Shown: positions 36,857 through 45,915, counted from the stretch's first letter. The stretch is DNA of 64,000 nucleotides from Actinomycetaceae bacterium (GCA_030538185.1 JAUNUK010000003.1:344519-408518); one strand, 5' to 3'. Notes: generated by a model not told the origin, from the letters alone. Translations and numbers: made by a program.

Positions 36857-37171
36857 TTATTTGAGACGGTCAAGCCAGTATCCGGGGCGGCGACGTTCAT
36901 GTGCGTAGGCAAGAACGAACACCTCATCGTTAAGCACCATGTAAACGACGTAGAAAGGAAAACCTTTTATACTTCGCGAATAAAACTGTGGATCACTTCG
37001 GGTATCGAGATAGAGTCCCCAGCAAAATTCAGCCTCAAGGATGCTTTCAATCGCTGCCTCAGTGGCATCAGCAAACTTGTTGCCCCACCCAATCCGTTGT
37101 TCTTCGTACCAGAATATCGCTGCACGTAGCTCTTTATGAGCATCCTCATGCTCTTGCCATTGCCGACTCAC
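36857..37171 (-). CDS. RelE/ParE-family toxin
   Basis: A 104-residue basic protein of the RelE/ParE superfamily (plasmid-stabilisation type): EHEDAHKELRAAIFWYEEQ, an internal FADATEAAIESI helix, and the C-terminal strand set RSIKGFPFYVVYMVLNDEVFVLAYAHERRRPGYW typical of the family. It would block translation or gyrase, and the exact target cannot be told. Its ATG overlaps the antitoxin stop by 4 bp in antitoxin-toxin order. Confidence 0.85.
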   Translation of the reverse strand: MSRQWQEHEDAHKELRAAIFWYEEQRIGWGNKFADATEAAIESILEAEFCWGLYLDTRSDPQFYSRSIKGFPFYVVYMVLNDEVFVLAYAHERRRPGYWLDRLK

Positions 37172-37407
37172 GAGTGCCTTGCTAATAACTCCGCACGAAT
37201 CTGATCAAGTCCTACCCGTCCGTTGACAAGCCTTGCGGACCCATTTTGAATCTCAGCGGCACGCTGCTTGATCTCAACCTCCCAGGCAGCATCAATCTCT
37301 GCCTGCTCGGCATCTTCGACACCTTGAAGCACGGCCGCAGCAATTTCTCGTTCATCTGGATCAAGTGCTGTGCCTGCACGGATGTAGTCGGCCAATGTGA
37401 TGGACAT
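37168..37407 (-). CDS. Addiction-module antitoxin (TIGR02574-like)
   Basis: A 79-residue acidic protein. The C-terminal part EIDAAWEVEIKQRAAEIQNGSARLVNGRVGLDQIRAEL closely follows the pattern of putative addiction module components paired with RelE/ParE toxins (EIEAAWxxEIxxRxxEIxxGxxxxxxxxxxxxxxR). It would neutralise the toxin and probably repress the pair. It starts 27 bp after bioY ends on the same strand, so read-through from bioY is possible. Confidence 0.8.
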   Translation of the reverse strand: MSITLADYIRAGTALDPDEREIAAAVLQGVEDAEQAEIDAAWEVEIKQRAAEIQNGSARLVNGRVGLDQIRAELLARHS

Positions 37408-37433
37408 GTACTCAGTGTACTTGAGTGTTGGAA

Positions 37434-38069
37434 CTACTTGCTATGAAGGCGGTTGCTTAGATGCCAGGCTGTGGGGACTAGGGCGGTTACCATGGCGCAT
37501 TTGATGGCGTCTCCTAGCAAGAATGGCAGGACGCCCATGCCCAGGGCAGCTGCAAAGTCCACGCCCAAGAAAGCCATCAACCAAGGCACGCCCCCGGCAT
37601 AGATCACCGCGTTACCCACCACGCACATACCGAAAGTCGCCAAAACCGAAGACGTGCGCATGCGACGCGCCATTAGGCCCATGACCACGACAGCCCCACC
37701 GTAGCCCAGAATGTAGCCAAAGCTCGCAAATGCCCACCCAGAAGCACCAGAGGCAAAGACACCCACGCCGCTAAGGCCCAGACCCATGTACAAAGCCACA
37801 GACAGGCCAGCCCTCAGAGGACCTGCCGAAACCCCCAGCAGCAAGACAACGAAGGTTCCCAAAGACAAAGGCACAGGGGTGAAAGGCAAGGGCAACGAAA
37901 CCTGTCCCAAGACGATCAGCGCTAGGGTCCCAAACAGTACCACCAACACATCTCGCACCCGAGCCCCAGGGATCGTCTCCACCAAGACGGCACCCAGGGG
38001 TTTCTTTACGCGAAGACCCGCATCGGACCCAGAGCCAATACCAGAATCAGTACCACGATTACTCGACAT
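37434..38069 (-). CDS. bioY: Biotin transporter substrate-binding subunit BioY
   Basis: The S-component of a biotin ECF transporter, about 211 residues with six membrane helices. BioY-type features are visible: GQVSLPLPFTPVPLSLGTF, the GLSGVGVFASGASGWAFASFGYILGY stretch and GDAIKCAMV near the end. No EcfA or EcfT genes are next to it, so it would use shared or solitary transport. I chose the ATG at 38069 because AAGG is about 9 nt upstream; the frame extends to 38129 without support. Confidence 0.9.
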   Translation of the reverse strand: MSSNRGTDSGIGSGSDAGLRVKKPLGAVLVETIPGARVRDVLVVLFGTLALIVLGQVSLPLPFTPVPLSLGTFVVLLLGVSAGPLRAGLSVALYMGLGLSGVGVFASGASGWAFASFGYILGYGGAVVVMGLMARRMRTSSVLATFGMCVVGNAVIYAGGVPWLMAFLGVDFAAALGMGVLPFLLGDAIKCAMVTALVPTAWHLSNRLHSK

Positions 38070-38293
38070 TATTTTTGCCTTCCACTTCAATTTGAGAGTG
38101 CAGTTCAGTTTTAGCAATCGTACACACACAAGCCCCCAAGATCCACGTCAAAAAAGAACACAAACAAACCCGCAAAACACGGTCGCAACGCACCGCCCTC
38201 GGAAAGAACCTGGGACTTGGGGCGTAGGAAGCTGGTACATACCTGTCTAGGATTGTCATGGCGCACGTATTTGCCTAAACCACAGGAGCCACA

Positions 38294-38965
38294 ATGGAAA
38301 TCATGTTCGACACCGCCAATATCTCGCAGATTGAACGCATGTCCGAAATCTATCCCTACACAGGCGTCACTTCGAACCCCACCATCCTGAAAGCCGAAGG
38401 CAAGGTCGACTTCTACCAGCACTTTCGCACCATTCGAGACATTATCGGCCCCGAACGTTCACTGCACGTCCAGGTGATAGCCCGAGACACAGAAGGCATC
38501 GTCACGGAAGCCCACAAACTACTAAAAAACATTGACGAGGGCGTCTACGTCAAAATCCCGCTAAACGAGGCCGGCCTGGCCGCCATGACTCGCCTGAAGC
38601 GCGACGGCGTGCGGGTGACGGCTACAGCGATTTACTCGGTCACCCAAGCGATTTTGGCCATGGCTGCCGATGTGGATTATTTGGCGCCGTATTACAACCG
38701 GATGCAGGCCATGGACATTGACCCTATTGGGATCATTCGCGAACTGTCATCGCTGATTCGTCAGTACGACATGGATACGAAAATCCTGGCGGCATCCTTT
38801 AAGAACGTCCACCAGATCACTCGCGCGTTGACCGCCGGGTCTCAGGCTGTGACCCTCGCACCGAACCTGCTGACCGAGGCTCTTGGAGGCGCACACATTA
38901 CTGGAGCGATCGACAAGTTCAACAGCGACTGGAAAAAGGTTTACGGGACCAAGGAACTTCCGTAG
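38294..38965 (+). CDS. Fructose-6-phosphate aldolase / transaldolase-like protein
   Basis: A 223-residue TIM-barrel of the small transaldolase (FSA/TalC) family, which cleaves or forms fructose 6-phosphate from dihydroxyacetone and glyceraldehyde 3-phosphate. Visible motifs: MFDTANISQI, GVTSNPTIL, Schiff-base Lys87 in VYVKIPL, and GVRVTATAIYS. The length matches FSA rather than full transaldolase. The ATG is well placed after AGGAG. It stands alone, divergent from bioY. The exact substrate is uncertain since FSA-like proteins vary. Confidence 0.88.
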   Translation: MEIMFDTANISQIERMSEIYPYTGVTSNPTILKAEGKVDFYQHFRTIRDIIGPERSLHVQVIARDTEGIVTEAHKLLKNIDEGVYVKIPLNEAGLAAMTRLKRDGVRVTATAIYSVTQAILAMAADVDYLAPYYNRMQAMDIDPIGIIRELSSLIRQYDMDTKILAASFKNVHQITRALTAGSQAVTLAPNLLTEALGGAHITGAIDKFNSDWKKVYGTKELP

Positions 38966-39049
38966 GCGCGAGGGGCGCGGCTGGGGTCCAGGCGAGGGAC
39001 GACGCGAGGGCCAAAGTGAGGGGCGCGACGAGGGTCAATCCCGGGCGCG

Positions 39050-39079
39050 TTCCTACGGCTTCCTACGGCTTCCTACGAC
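39050..39079. repeat. Three tandem 10-bp repeats
   Basis: TTCCTACGGC occurs twice, then TTCCTACGAC, overlapping the stop codon of the thioredoxin gene. The neighbouring 38966-39045 is very GC-rich with repeated GAGGG. This may be a slippage site with no clear function. Confidence 0.6.
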
Positions 39080-39663
39080 AGATCCTTGATGAAAGCCTCG
39101 ATTTGTCGGGGACTGAGCACGCCGGTGTGGCGGTGTTGGATAATCCCATCCCCATCTATAAAGAAGTGTGTGGGCACGCCCATGACGCGGTATTGCGCAG
39201 AAATGCTTGAATCCGCATCAGGAACTGATGGATACCCCACCCCCAGTCGCGCATTAAAGGTGCGGACCGTCCCGGCTTCCTCACCCTTGTAGAAGGCCAG
39301 GACCTGTACCTCACCTTTGTCGTATTCGGCCTGGATGTCCGGGATTTCGGCCCTACAGGCGGAACACCAGGTTGCGTTAAAGACCAGCCACAGGGGACGC
39401 CCTCGGTAATCCGTCAAGGATATGGGCTTGCCTTCCAGGTCCATGGCCTCAATCGCAGGGGCAAGAACACCTACCTGCGGGGCGCCACCTTTCGCCGTAT
39501 CGATAGGTATTTCCGAGGGCGAATCCGCTGTCGACGCTAAACCGCGTCCGACTCCCGTGCCTAAGCCCAGGGCGAAGACCAGGCCACCCACTGCCAGGGC
39601 AGCGCTTAGCAAAACCGCCACAATACCCGCAGGTGTTGCGAAGAAAGAGCGCCTGTCACCCAT
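39073..39663 (-). CDS. TlpA/ResA-like membrane-anchored thioredoxin
   Basis: A thiol-disulfide oxidoreductase of about 196 residues that keeps apocytochrome c cysteines reduced for heme attachment. It has an N-terminal membrane helix (about residues 13-35), then a thioredoxin fold with WCSAC active site and a GVPTHFFID cis-Pro loop. The ATG at 39661-39663 overlaps the resC stop and has GGAGGG about 10 nt upstream. It is the last gene of the nrf-ccs operon. Confidence 0.88.
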   Translation of the reverse strand: MGDRRSFFATPAGIVAVLLSAALAVGGLVFALGLGTGVGRGLASTADSPSEIPIDTAKGGAPQVGVLAPAIEAMDLEGKPISLTDYRGRPLWLVFNATWCSACRAEIPDIQAEYDKGEVQVLAFYKGEEAGTVRTFNARLGVGYPSVPDADSSISAQYRVMGVPTHFFIDGDGIIQHRHTGVLSPRQIEAFIKDLS

Positions 39664-40657
39664 AGGAGTGCAGCCCTCCGAAGAAGTGGTTACCAAAATA
39701 GGCGAAGAGGACCGCAAGGAAACCGATGATCAGCAGCCAAGCACTGCGATTGCCGCGCCAATTGCGCGCCACCCGGGCATGCAGATATGCGCCGTAAATC
39801 AACCAGGTCACAAGGGCAGCGGTCTCTTTAGGGTCCCATCCCCAGTAGCGCCCCCAGGCGGTTTGCGCCCACACGGAACCCAGCAGAATCATGATGGTCA
39901 ATAAGGGGAAGGTCACAACGGCGGCCCGGTATCCCAGTTCATCCAGTATTTCTTGACGCGGCAAAACCCTCAAAGACAAGTAAGGGCGCAGCAAATACAA
40001 AACCGCAGCTCCGAAGGAAACACAGGCCGCCCCGTAGGCCACGATCGCAAAACCCACGTGCAAGGTCAAGAGCAACTTGTTTTGTAGCGCCGGGACCAGG
40101 GGTTTTACTCCCATGTCAAGAGACATGGAATACACCAGCAAGACAGCCGCAACCGGCAAAACAACCAAAGACAAGGCATCTACCCTGTGGCGCAGTAAAA
40201 AGAAAAGGAAGACCAGCAAGATCCCCCAACTGAAGGACACCGCAAACTCGTGTTGATTGGAAAATGGCCCATGCCCGGTTACAGACATGCGGACCCCCAG
40301 GTAGCCGCTCAAGGCCAGGAGGGCAAGCGAAATAAAACCGATCGCATACCATGAACGCAATAAACGTGTCCCAGATGTCCCAGGTGTCCCACCCGCAACA
40401 GTATTTGAGCCAGGGACATTTGGGGCAACCACGGCCTCGACAATGGGATGATCCAGTGAGGATGTGCCGAGAGCTTCTTGCCCATCGACTTCTGCTTCGG
40501 CGGCCTGGGGTCCCACGGCTACTAGAACCTTCGGCGAGGGCGCCTGTGTGACTTTTCTTCGTCTGGTGACCACCGAGATCTCGATGCCCAAGGCGATCAC
40601 AATGAACACGATTGCGACCGCTATTAAATACTGGGCTGTTTGAAGTGTCTCAAGCAT
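39656..40657 (-). CDS. resC: Cytochrome c biogenesis protein ResC/CcsA (CcsB-type)
   Basis: The heme-handling part of the system II cytochrome c synthase, about 333 residues with eight or so membrane helices. The Trp-rich WWD-type motif is present: WGRYWGWDPKETAALVTW, together with conserved His residues for heme. The ATG at 40657 is preceded by AGAAGGGAC and overlaps the end of resB by 8 bp. It acts with ResB to export heme and join it to CxxCH motifs of NrfH and NrfA. Confidence 0.92.
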   Translation of the reverse strand: MLETLQTAQYLIAVAIVFIVIALGIEISVVTRRRKVTQAPSPKVLVAVGPQAAEAEVDGQEALGTSSLDHPIVEAVVAPNVPGSNTVAGGTPGTSGTRLLRSWYAIGFISLALLALSGYLGVRMSVTGHGPFSNQHEFAVSFSWGILLVFLFFLLRHRVDALSLVVLPVAAVLLVYSMSLDMGVKPLVPALQNKLLLTLHVGFAIVAYGAACVSFGAAVLYLLRPYLSLRVLPRQEILDELGYRAAVVTFPLLTIMILLGSVWAQTAWGRYWGWDPKETAALVTWLIYGAYLHARVARNWRGNRSAWLLIIGFLAVLFAYFGNHFFGGLHSYG

Positions 40658-42251
40658 CAGTTTGTCCCTTCTTGGGGGTATCAATACCAGCGAATTCCAT
40701 TGCAAGAGCTCGGAATTGATGTTCAAAAATGGTGTCCAGTTTCTCGACCGAGGCGAGCGCAATGACGGTTTTGGACTGCTGCGGTGCGGTGCCAAGACTG
40801 CAGGAATCTGGCCCGCACTCAGCTTGGGTCAGGGCGGCAGGCGACTTTGGCTCCTCTTCAAGGCGCAACCAAAGGCGCCTGTGTCGAAGACCGAAAGTTA
40901 CGCCCATGCCCAACACCAGTAACACCGAACCTATCCACATCCATATGGCACCCGGATCTTCACGCACCAAGATCCCGGTGTAGGGCTGTTCGCGTTCAAA
41001 GGTGTAGATGGCCTCTCCCGACACTTGAGAAACTCCCTGTTCTACAGGTAAGACGTCTAGGCGCTCACCGCTTTGAAGGTCATAGATTTCAAAAATTGCC
41101 GAACCCGCAGGCATGGCGGCTCCCCGCGCCCCCGAGGCAGGGGTCACCACGATTAGCTCCCGCCCAATCGAGGTAAGTTCCACACGCCCGATCGCATGTT
41201 GCCCATCATCACTTGACCATTTCAAGGGGACCGCGCCAACAAAGATGTCGTCCTCGGCAATATTTTGCACACGCACCCCTGCCGCGATACCGAAAGACTG
41301 TTGGTGGAAACGAATCCCGTCAACGACGAGGGGTTCATTGACACGAACGTCGTCTTCGGCCACGACCTGTTCGCCCCTGCGCACAATCAGGTGAGAAACG
41401 TAATCTGTGGGCCGACCTTGGTCGTCGTAGGAATCCGTGAATTGGGTTGCCTCAAGGCTAAGACCCGTGCCGGCACCGACCTCGGCTGTTTCACCGATGG
41501 CCACGTCGACGTTTTTTTCAAATCCAGTGAATGCGGAGACGACGAAGGCCAGCAAGATAATGATGAAAGCGATGTGCGAAGCGACTGTACCGAAAGGTCC
41601 AAAACGGAAGCGGTCAGCGTAAATGCCTGTCTTGGGAGCTTCTTCATCGGCCACAACCCTGAAGTGGTGGCGACGCAAGATGGCCTGGATATGTGTGCGC
41701 GCCTCGTCGAGGGGAAGGTCCACGAAGACACGAGCCCTGTATTGGGCGTTGTCAAAAAATCTTGAGGAAACGTGTGTGCGCGGGTGAATAGCGCGCCTCC
41801 ACAGCTGCGGGATTCTGTGAGTGGTGCAGGCGGTGATCGAGGCGGCAAGCAACGCAACGGTTCCGATGAACAGCGGTGATGTCCAGATCGTAAAAAACCC
41901 GAGGTACCACAAGACATCAGTGAATCCACCGAAGGTCGGTCGCATGGTGGTCAGCCACTCTTGTTGTGCCGAGGCGTCTGTGCGCACGGAGGCAGGGGCT
42001 TGAATCAGAAGCGAAGCGATCAGTCCAATAACGGCTAAAACCAAAATGACAACAACACCCAGAACCTTGGAGTACAAGAATCTGTAAATTTTTGAGAACA
42101 CAGACCGCAGGCTCATTGCCGAGGGCGAAGGCTTCGATGTGGATGCCTCGGTAGGCCCATCCAGGTCTTCAGCCAAGGGCGTTGTAAGCGTCACTTTCCC
42201 TGGTTGAGAGGGAGGTTGTGCACCGGTTTCTAAAGGGGCCACAGCAACCAT
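40650..42251 (-). CDS. resB: Cytochrome c biogenesis protein ResB
   Basis: A 533-residue partner of ResC. After a 45-residue cytoplasmic lead there are three N-terminal membrane helices (YRFLYSKVLGVVVILVLAVIG; FFTIWTSPLFIGTVALLAAS; FGTVASHIAFIIILLAFVV), a large extracytoplasmic domain and a last helix (IWMWIGSVLLVLGMGVTFG), the standard ResB layout. The start overlaps ccdA by 22 bp, so translation is coupled. Confidence 0.92.
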   Translation of the reverse strand: MVAVAPLETGAQPPSQPGKVTLTTPLAEDLDGPTEASTSKPSPSAMSLRSVFSKIYRFLYSKVLGVVVILVLAVIGLIASLLIQAPASVRTDASAQQEWLTTMRPTFGGFTDVLWYLGFFTIWTSPLFIGTVALLAASITACTTHRIPQLWRRAIHPRTHVSSRFFDNAQYRARVFVDLPLDEARTHIQAILRRHHFRVVADEEAPKTGIYADRFRFGPFGTVASHIAFIIILLAFVVSAFTGFEKNVDVAIGETAEVGAGTGLSLEATQFTDSYDDQGRPTDYVSHLIVRRGEQVVAEDDVRVNEPLVVDGIRFHQQSFGIAAGVRVQNIAEDDIFVGAVPLKWSSDDGQHAIGRVELTSIGRELIVVTPASGARGAAMPAGSAIFEIYDLQSGERLDVLPVEQGVSQVSGEAIYTFEREQPYTGILVREDPGAIWMWIGSVLLVLGMGVTFGLRHRRLWLRLEEEPKSPAALTQAECGPDSCSLGTAPQQSKTVIALASVEKLDTIFEHQFRALAMEFAGIDTPKKGQTDA

Positions 42252-43096
42252 CCTGACATTTTCGCAAAGAGATCTGTCACTATCAGCAGACCCGTGATGA
42301 TAAGGAGAACACCTGCCAATAACCTCAAGAATTTTTGGTGCCTGCCAAAAAAGTCCCCTTTGCTTTCCAAGAAATCCGCACCGGCGGCTATGGCAAGGAA
42401 GGGTAGGCCCAGGCCAAAACAGAATGCAAGCATTAACAACATACCTTGAGCTGTGGTGTCACGAGTGGTTGCCAAGGCAAGAATAGCGCCGAGGACGGGT
42501 CCAATACACGGTGTCCACCCAGCGCCAAAAGCCAGACCCAGAAGGGTGGCACGAAGGGTAGTAACCGAAGATTTCTCGAGTACATCACTAGGTTTCTTGA
42601 GCATTGCGTCCTTGTGGCTGCTCCTATCCGCCTGAGTGATGTCCTGTGCACCACGGGCCTGAGTGTATTGCTCAGTGAAAATATCCGAAGCCCGAAGACG
42701 TCCTTCGCTTGACACTGCCCCCACACGGACTTTTTGTGGAACCGTGAGCAAACCTTCCACAGACAGCGACCGGTTTTTTTCCAAGAACGGCAGGCGAATG
42801 AACCCAGCTACCTGCATACCCAGAACAATAATGACCACCCCAGCAATAATCCGCCAGGTGTTTTGGTAATCGGCAACTGCCCAACCAATCAGAGCCAAGG
42901 AAGCCCAGATACTCACAAAGACACAGGAAAAAGCAGCAATGAAGGCCGCAGCGTTGATAAGGGCACGCCCTCGGCCTGCATTTTTCCCCACAACGGAGGT
43001 CAAGAAAACCGGAACTAAGGGAAGGAAACAAGGTGAGAGAAAGGACAAGAGTCCCGCGAGCAGGGCAATTGGAATGGTCACATCGACAGGGTTCAC
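42230..43096 (-). CDS. ccdA: Cytochrome c biogenesis protein CcdA
   Basis: A 288-residue membrane protein with six helices that carries electrons across the membrane to the thioredoxin at the operon end. The two redox Cys sit in LSPCFLPL (first helix) and WTPCIGP (fourth helix). The loop between helices 3 and 4 is longer than usual (about 60 residues, charged). The ATG overlaps the preceding TPR gene stop. Confidence 0.93.
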   Translation of the reverse strand: MNPVDVTIPIALLAGLLSFLSPCFLPLVPVFLTSVVGKNAGRGRALINAAAFIAAFSCVFVSIWASLALIGWAVADYQNTWRIIAGVVIIVLGMQVAGFIRLPFLEKNRSLSVEGLLTVPQKVRVGAVSSEGRLRASDIFTEQYTQARGAQDITQADRSSHKDAMLKKPSDVLEKSSVTTLRATLLGLAFGAGWTPCIGPVLGAILALATTRDTTAQGMLLMLAFCFGLGLPFLAIAAGADFLESKGDFFGRHQKFLRLLAGVLLIITGLLIVTDLFAKMSGWLLWPL

Positions 43097-43821
43097 TGCT
43101 GGCCTACACCTTCTGTGGGCGCGAGCAAAGAGGTGCCACCCTCGGTGTGCATTGCCTCCAGGGCCTTCATATGATTGCGCACGACCGTGGCCAGTTGTGA
43201 ATTGGGTTCAAGTTCCAAGACCTTTGCCCAGGCATCATGAGCCGCTTGGGTGTCGGGCGGGTCGCTGGACATATAGAGGAAACCCAAGTTGAACCAGACC
43301 TGAACACGATTGGGATCCAAAGTTTTGGCCCGTTCCCAATAACTTTGGGCAACGGAGACATTACCCTGGTCAAAAACCAAGACACCGAGTTCCAGCAGCG
43401 CATTCACATCATCTGGCTGTTGTTTTAGGATTTCTTCCAGTTCGGCAATGCGCTGTTTTTCGGCCTCGGGATCTGCCCTGCCCATTAGTGCAGGAGCCGA
43501 GGCGGAATCCGTGGGCGGGTGTCCTTCAGGAAGCTCACCTGTTGTGGTCATGGAAGCATGTCCGCCGTCTTCCTCGCCGGGAAGGCCTGCTTTGTAAATG
43601 AAGAACACTAGGGCAGCAACGGCGATAACCGCAGCAACCCTGGCTAGTGCCCGCAAAGGCAGTTTGGCCTGGGTCTGGGGCACTTCTTGGGTGGCCAACT
43701 TGTCCTGTGGGGTGAACACCAAGATCTGTGAATCAACGACGCCTGCGTTGTCACAGTCCTCGTCTTCACCTAGCTCTGAAAGGGCCGCAAGTGGTCCAGC
43801 TTTGTCTCTGTCAGTTGCCAC
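43093..43821 (-). CDS. Membrane-anchored TPR protein (NrfG/CcmI-like)
   Basis: A 242-residue protein with a hydrophilic cytoplasmic N-terminus, one membrane helix (about residues 57-76) and about three TPR units outside (for example DVNALLELGVLVFDQGNVSVAQSYWERA and VQVWFNLGFLYMSS). Between nrfA and the ccs genes it probably presents apocytochrome to the heme-attachment complex, as NrfG and CcmI do; that role is inferred. It overlaps nrfA by 11 bp and ccdA by 4 bp. Confidence 0.8.
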   Translation of the reverse strand: MATDRDKAGPLAALSELGEDEDCDNAGVVDSQILVFTPQDKLATQEVPQTQAKLPLRALARVAAVIAVAALVFFIYKAGLPGEEDGGHASMTTTGELPEGHPPTDSASAPALMGRADPEAEKQRIAELEEILKQQPDDVNALLELGVLVFDQGNVSVAQSYWERAKTLDPNRVQVWFNLGFLYMSSDPPDTQAAHDAWAKVLELEPNSQLATVVRNHMKALEAMHTEGGTSLLAPTEGVGQQ

Positions 43822-45289
43822 GATCAGCCGCAGATACAGTATTCGCCTGTGAAACGCTAGAAGGTTTCAAGGAATCAGGATTCTCACCCCGTAGAATCAG
43901 CAGACCCGAACGAGATGCCTCAAGGGAGTCGTTCAAGATTCGCTGAATGTAGTCGGGGGCGTGGAAGCCATAAGAGTTTTCAGAGTAGACGTAGTCCAGA
44001 TAGAAGCTGGCCCTATTTTGCATGGCCCTGGCTCCGTCCAGTTGTGCGGCCGGGGTTCCATCCGTTTGTGCCTTTTCTAGTGCATCAATCAGTTGCACCA
44101 AAGAATCAAAGGCCTGATCGCGCGAGTGAATGAAACGATCCTGGATTTTGACTACGCGGTCCTCAAGTTCCTTGGCCGTTGAATGGTGACAGGTCATACA
44201 CGATGAGTTGATATTCAACAGCGGGGATTGGATGTGGTGGTCTGTGACTTTCTTTGCGCCTTCACGCTTGTAGGGCATATGGCAATCAGCACAGGACACC
44301 CCGTTGTCTGCGTGAATAGAAGAAGACATGAAGATGTCGAACTCTGGGTGTTGGGCCTTGAGCATCTTGGCACCCGTGCGTTTATGCGTCCAGTCGATGT
44401 GCCCATCTTCTTGGTAGTAGTCCCAAATATTGTCAATCGTCAGGCCCTTAGACCACGGGAAAGTCAAAGCTTTATTGTTCTCACCGTCGAAGTAGTACTC
44501 AACGTGGCACTGTCCACACACGAAACTGCGCATCTCTTGGTGGGTCGCATCCCTGTTCACGTCGTAGTTGGCAACGCCTTGGGACTTCTTAAACTCTGCG
44601 ATCCCGTTTATAAAGCCTGGCCTGGTAATGCGCAGTTCCATGGTCTTGGGGTCGTGGCAGTCAATACAACCCACCGGATGCGTCGCCAGGGCAGCAGCAT
44701 CCTTGAAGGAAAGCATATTCATGGCAGTGAAGCCCTTGTTCATATCCCCATCGCCCAGGTCATTCATGATCTTGACTGTCGACGCGTGACAGTTCAAACA
44801 GGTACCAGGCTGGTCAAACTGGGTGGTGCGCAGTGTGTATTTCTGGTCGTCAAAAGCGTACATATGCCCACGGGCGTGGCGATAGTCCGTGGCGAATGGG
44901 TAACCGGCCCACATCTGAACCAGACGCGGATCTTCTTCGATACGGCTGGAAGACACAAAGGTGCGAGGATCTGTCTCAGTGGGCGTGTGGTCAACCTTTT
45001 TGGAACCGGCATGCGTGGTCGGAGTCATCTCAGATGTCTTGAGGAAGGATTCATACTGGGAGGGAAAGTTTTGTCCCCACACAGCAGGATCCACAGTGGT
45101 GTCATCCAGCTCAACGACCTTGTTGAAGGTGGCCTTACCTTCCGTTTTACGGTCAAAAATATTGAAGGTCAGGGCAGTTATCAAGGCAGTTATCACCGCC
45201 ACCAGAACAATTGCGAGGGCGAACAGCAGGAAACGTCGACGCGAAGTGACATCTGTCGCCTTGGTTTCTTCTTGGATTTCGCTAGACAT
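43811..45289 (-). CDS. nrfA: Ammonia-forming cytochrome c nitrite reductase NrfA
   Basis: A pentaheme enzyme that reduces nitrite to ammonium with six electrons from menaquinol via NrfH. Five heme sites are present: CLNCH, CIDCH, CGQCH, CADCH and CMTCH. The first (active-site) heme is CxxCH rather than the CxxCK of E. coli. Active-site partners are visible: ELRITRPGF (Arg), HVEYYF (Tyr) and SSSIHADNG (His). It has an uncleaved-type N-terminal membrane helix (about residues 22-45). The ATG at 45287-45289 is supported by GAGGA 9 nt upstream; an ATG 9 bp earlier abuts that ribosome site. Confidence 0.95.
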   Translation of the reverse strand: MSSEIQEETKATDVTSRRRFLLFALAIVLVAVITALITALTFNIFDRKTEGKATFNKVVELDDTTVDPAVWGQNFPSQYESFLKTSEMTPTTHAGSKKVDHTPTETDPRTFVSSSRIEEDPRLVQMWAGYPFATDYRHARGHMYAFDDQKYTLRTTQFDQPGTCLNCHASTVKIMNDLGDGDMNKGFTAMNMLSFKDAAALATHPVGCIDCHDPKTMELRITRPGFINGIAEFKKSQGVANYDVNRDATHQEMRSFVCGQCHVEYYFDGENNKALTFPWSKGLTIDNIWDYYQEDGHIDWTHKRTGAKMLKAQHPEFDIFMSSSIHADNGVSCADCHMPYKREGAKKVTDHHIQSPLLNINSSCMTCHHSTAKELEDRVVKIQDRFIHSRDQAFDSLVQLIDALEKAQTDGTPAAQLDGARAMQNRASFYLDYVYSENSYGFHAPDYIQRILNDSLEASRSGLLILRGENPDSLKPSSVSQANTVSAADRGN

Positions 45290-45301
45290 TGTGATCATTC
45301 C

Positions 45302-45787
45302 TCATCTGACCTTGTGACCGACATTTGTGTGACAGTCCATACATTGAATCTGTTCGTCACCAGCAGTGATGTGCATATCGCTGGTTAAATCCGAGTGACA
45401 GTAGAGACAGGCTTCGTTGGTGACTTGCCGATTGCTGTCGCGAATCTCGATATTGTCCGGGTACCACCCCGTCGTGAATTTGAATGAGTGCCAAAATCCG
45501 TTTTCAGCCTTGACGTAGTACTTGCTGACGATATTGTCATGCGGGGCATGGCAATCATTACAGCCAGCTTGACCAGCGTGGCTACCGGCAGACCAAGCCT
45601 TGTAGTAGGGCTCCATAACGTGACAGTTCATACAGGTCTGGGGGTCATTTCCCAGATAGGACCAGCCTTTGGCGTAGACGACTGTGAAGGTGCCAACACC
45701 AAGAAGAGATCCGATAACGAATACAGCGAGAGCTTCAAGAATGAAACGAGGCGTTAGCAGCTTACGCGCCCGCTTCTCGCCTGACAT
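45302..45787 (-). CDS. nrfH: Cytochrome c nitrite reductase small subunit NrfH
   Basis: A 161-residue membrane tetraheme quinol dehydrogenase of the NapC/NirT family. One N-terminal helix (FILEALAVFVIGSLLGVGTF) is followed by four CxxCH sites: CMNCH, CNDCH, CLYCH and CMDCH. The ATG at 45787 has AGGGGGAA just upstream; the frame extends to 45808 without support. It heads the seven-gene operon and ends 12 bp before nrfA. The 110 bp upstream contains no clear promoter that I can fix. Confidence 0.95.
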   Translation of the reverse strand: MSGEKRARKLLTPRFILEALAVFVIGSLLGVGTFTVVYAKGWSYLGNDPQTCMNCHVMEPYYKAWSAGSHAGQAGCNDCHAPHDNIVSKYYVKAENGFWHSFKFTTGWYPDNIEIRDSNRQVTNEACLYCHSDLTSDMHITAGDEQIQCMDCHTNVGHKVR

Positions 45788-45915
45788 GATTCCCCCTACA
45801 AATCCCAAGTAAAAGGTACTGACAACATCGTCAGCAAAACTCTCCCGTCTAGCCTATCCCAGAAAACAAGTTACCACCAGACTTTTCACTGCCATTTCCA
45901 GAGAAATAAAATGTC

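Noticed and set aside
38130..38293. Biotin-type regulator site or riboswitch between bioY and the aldolase gene
   Set aside because: No BirA-like palindrome or conserved riboswitch core was visible.
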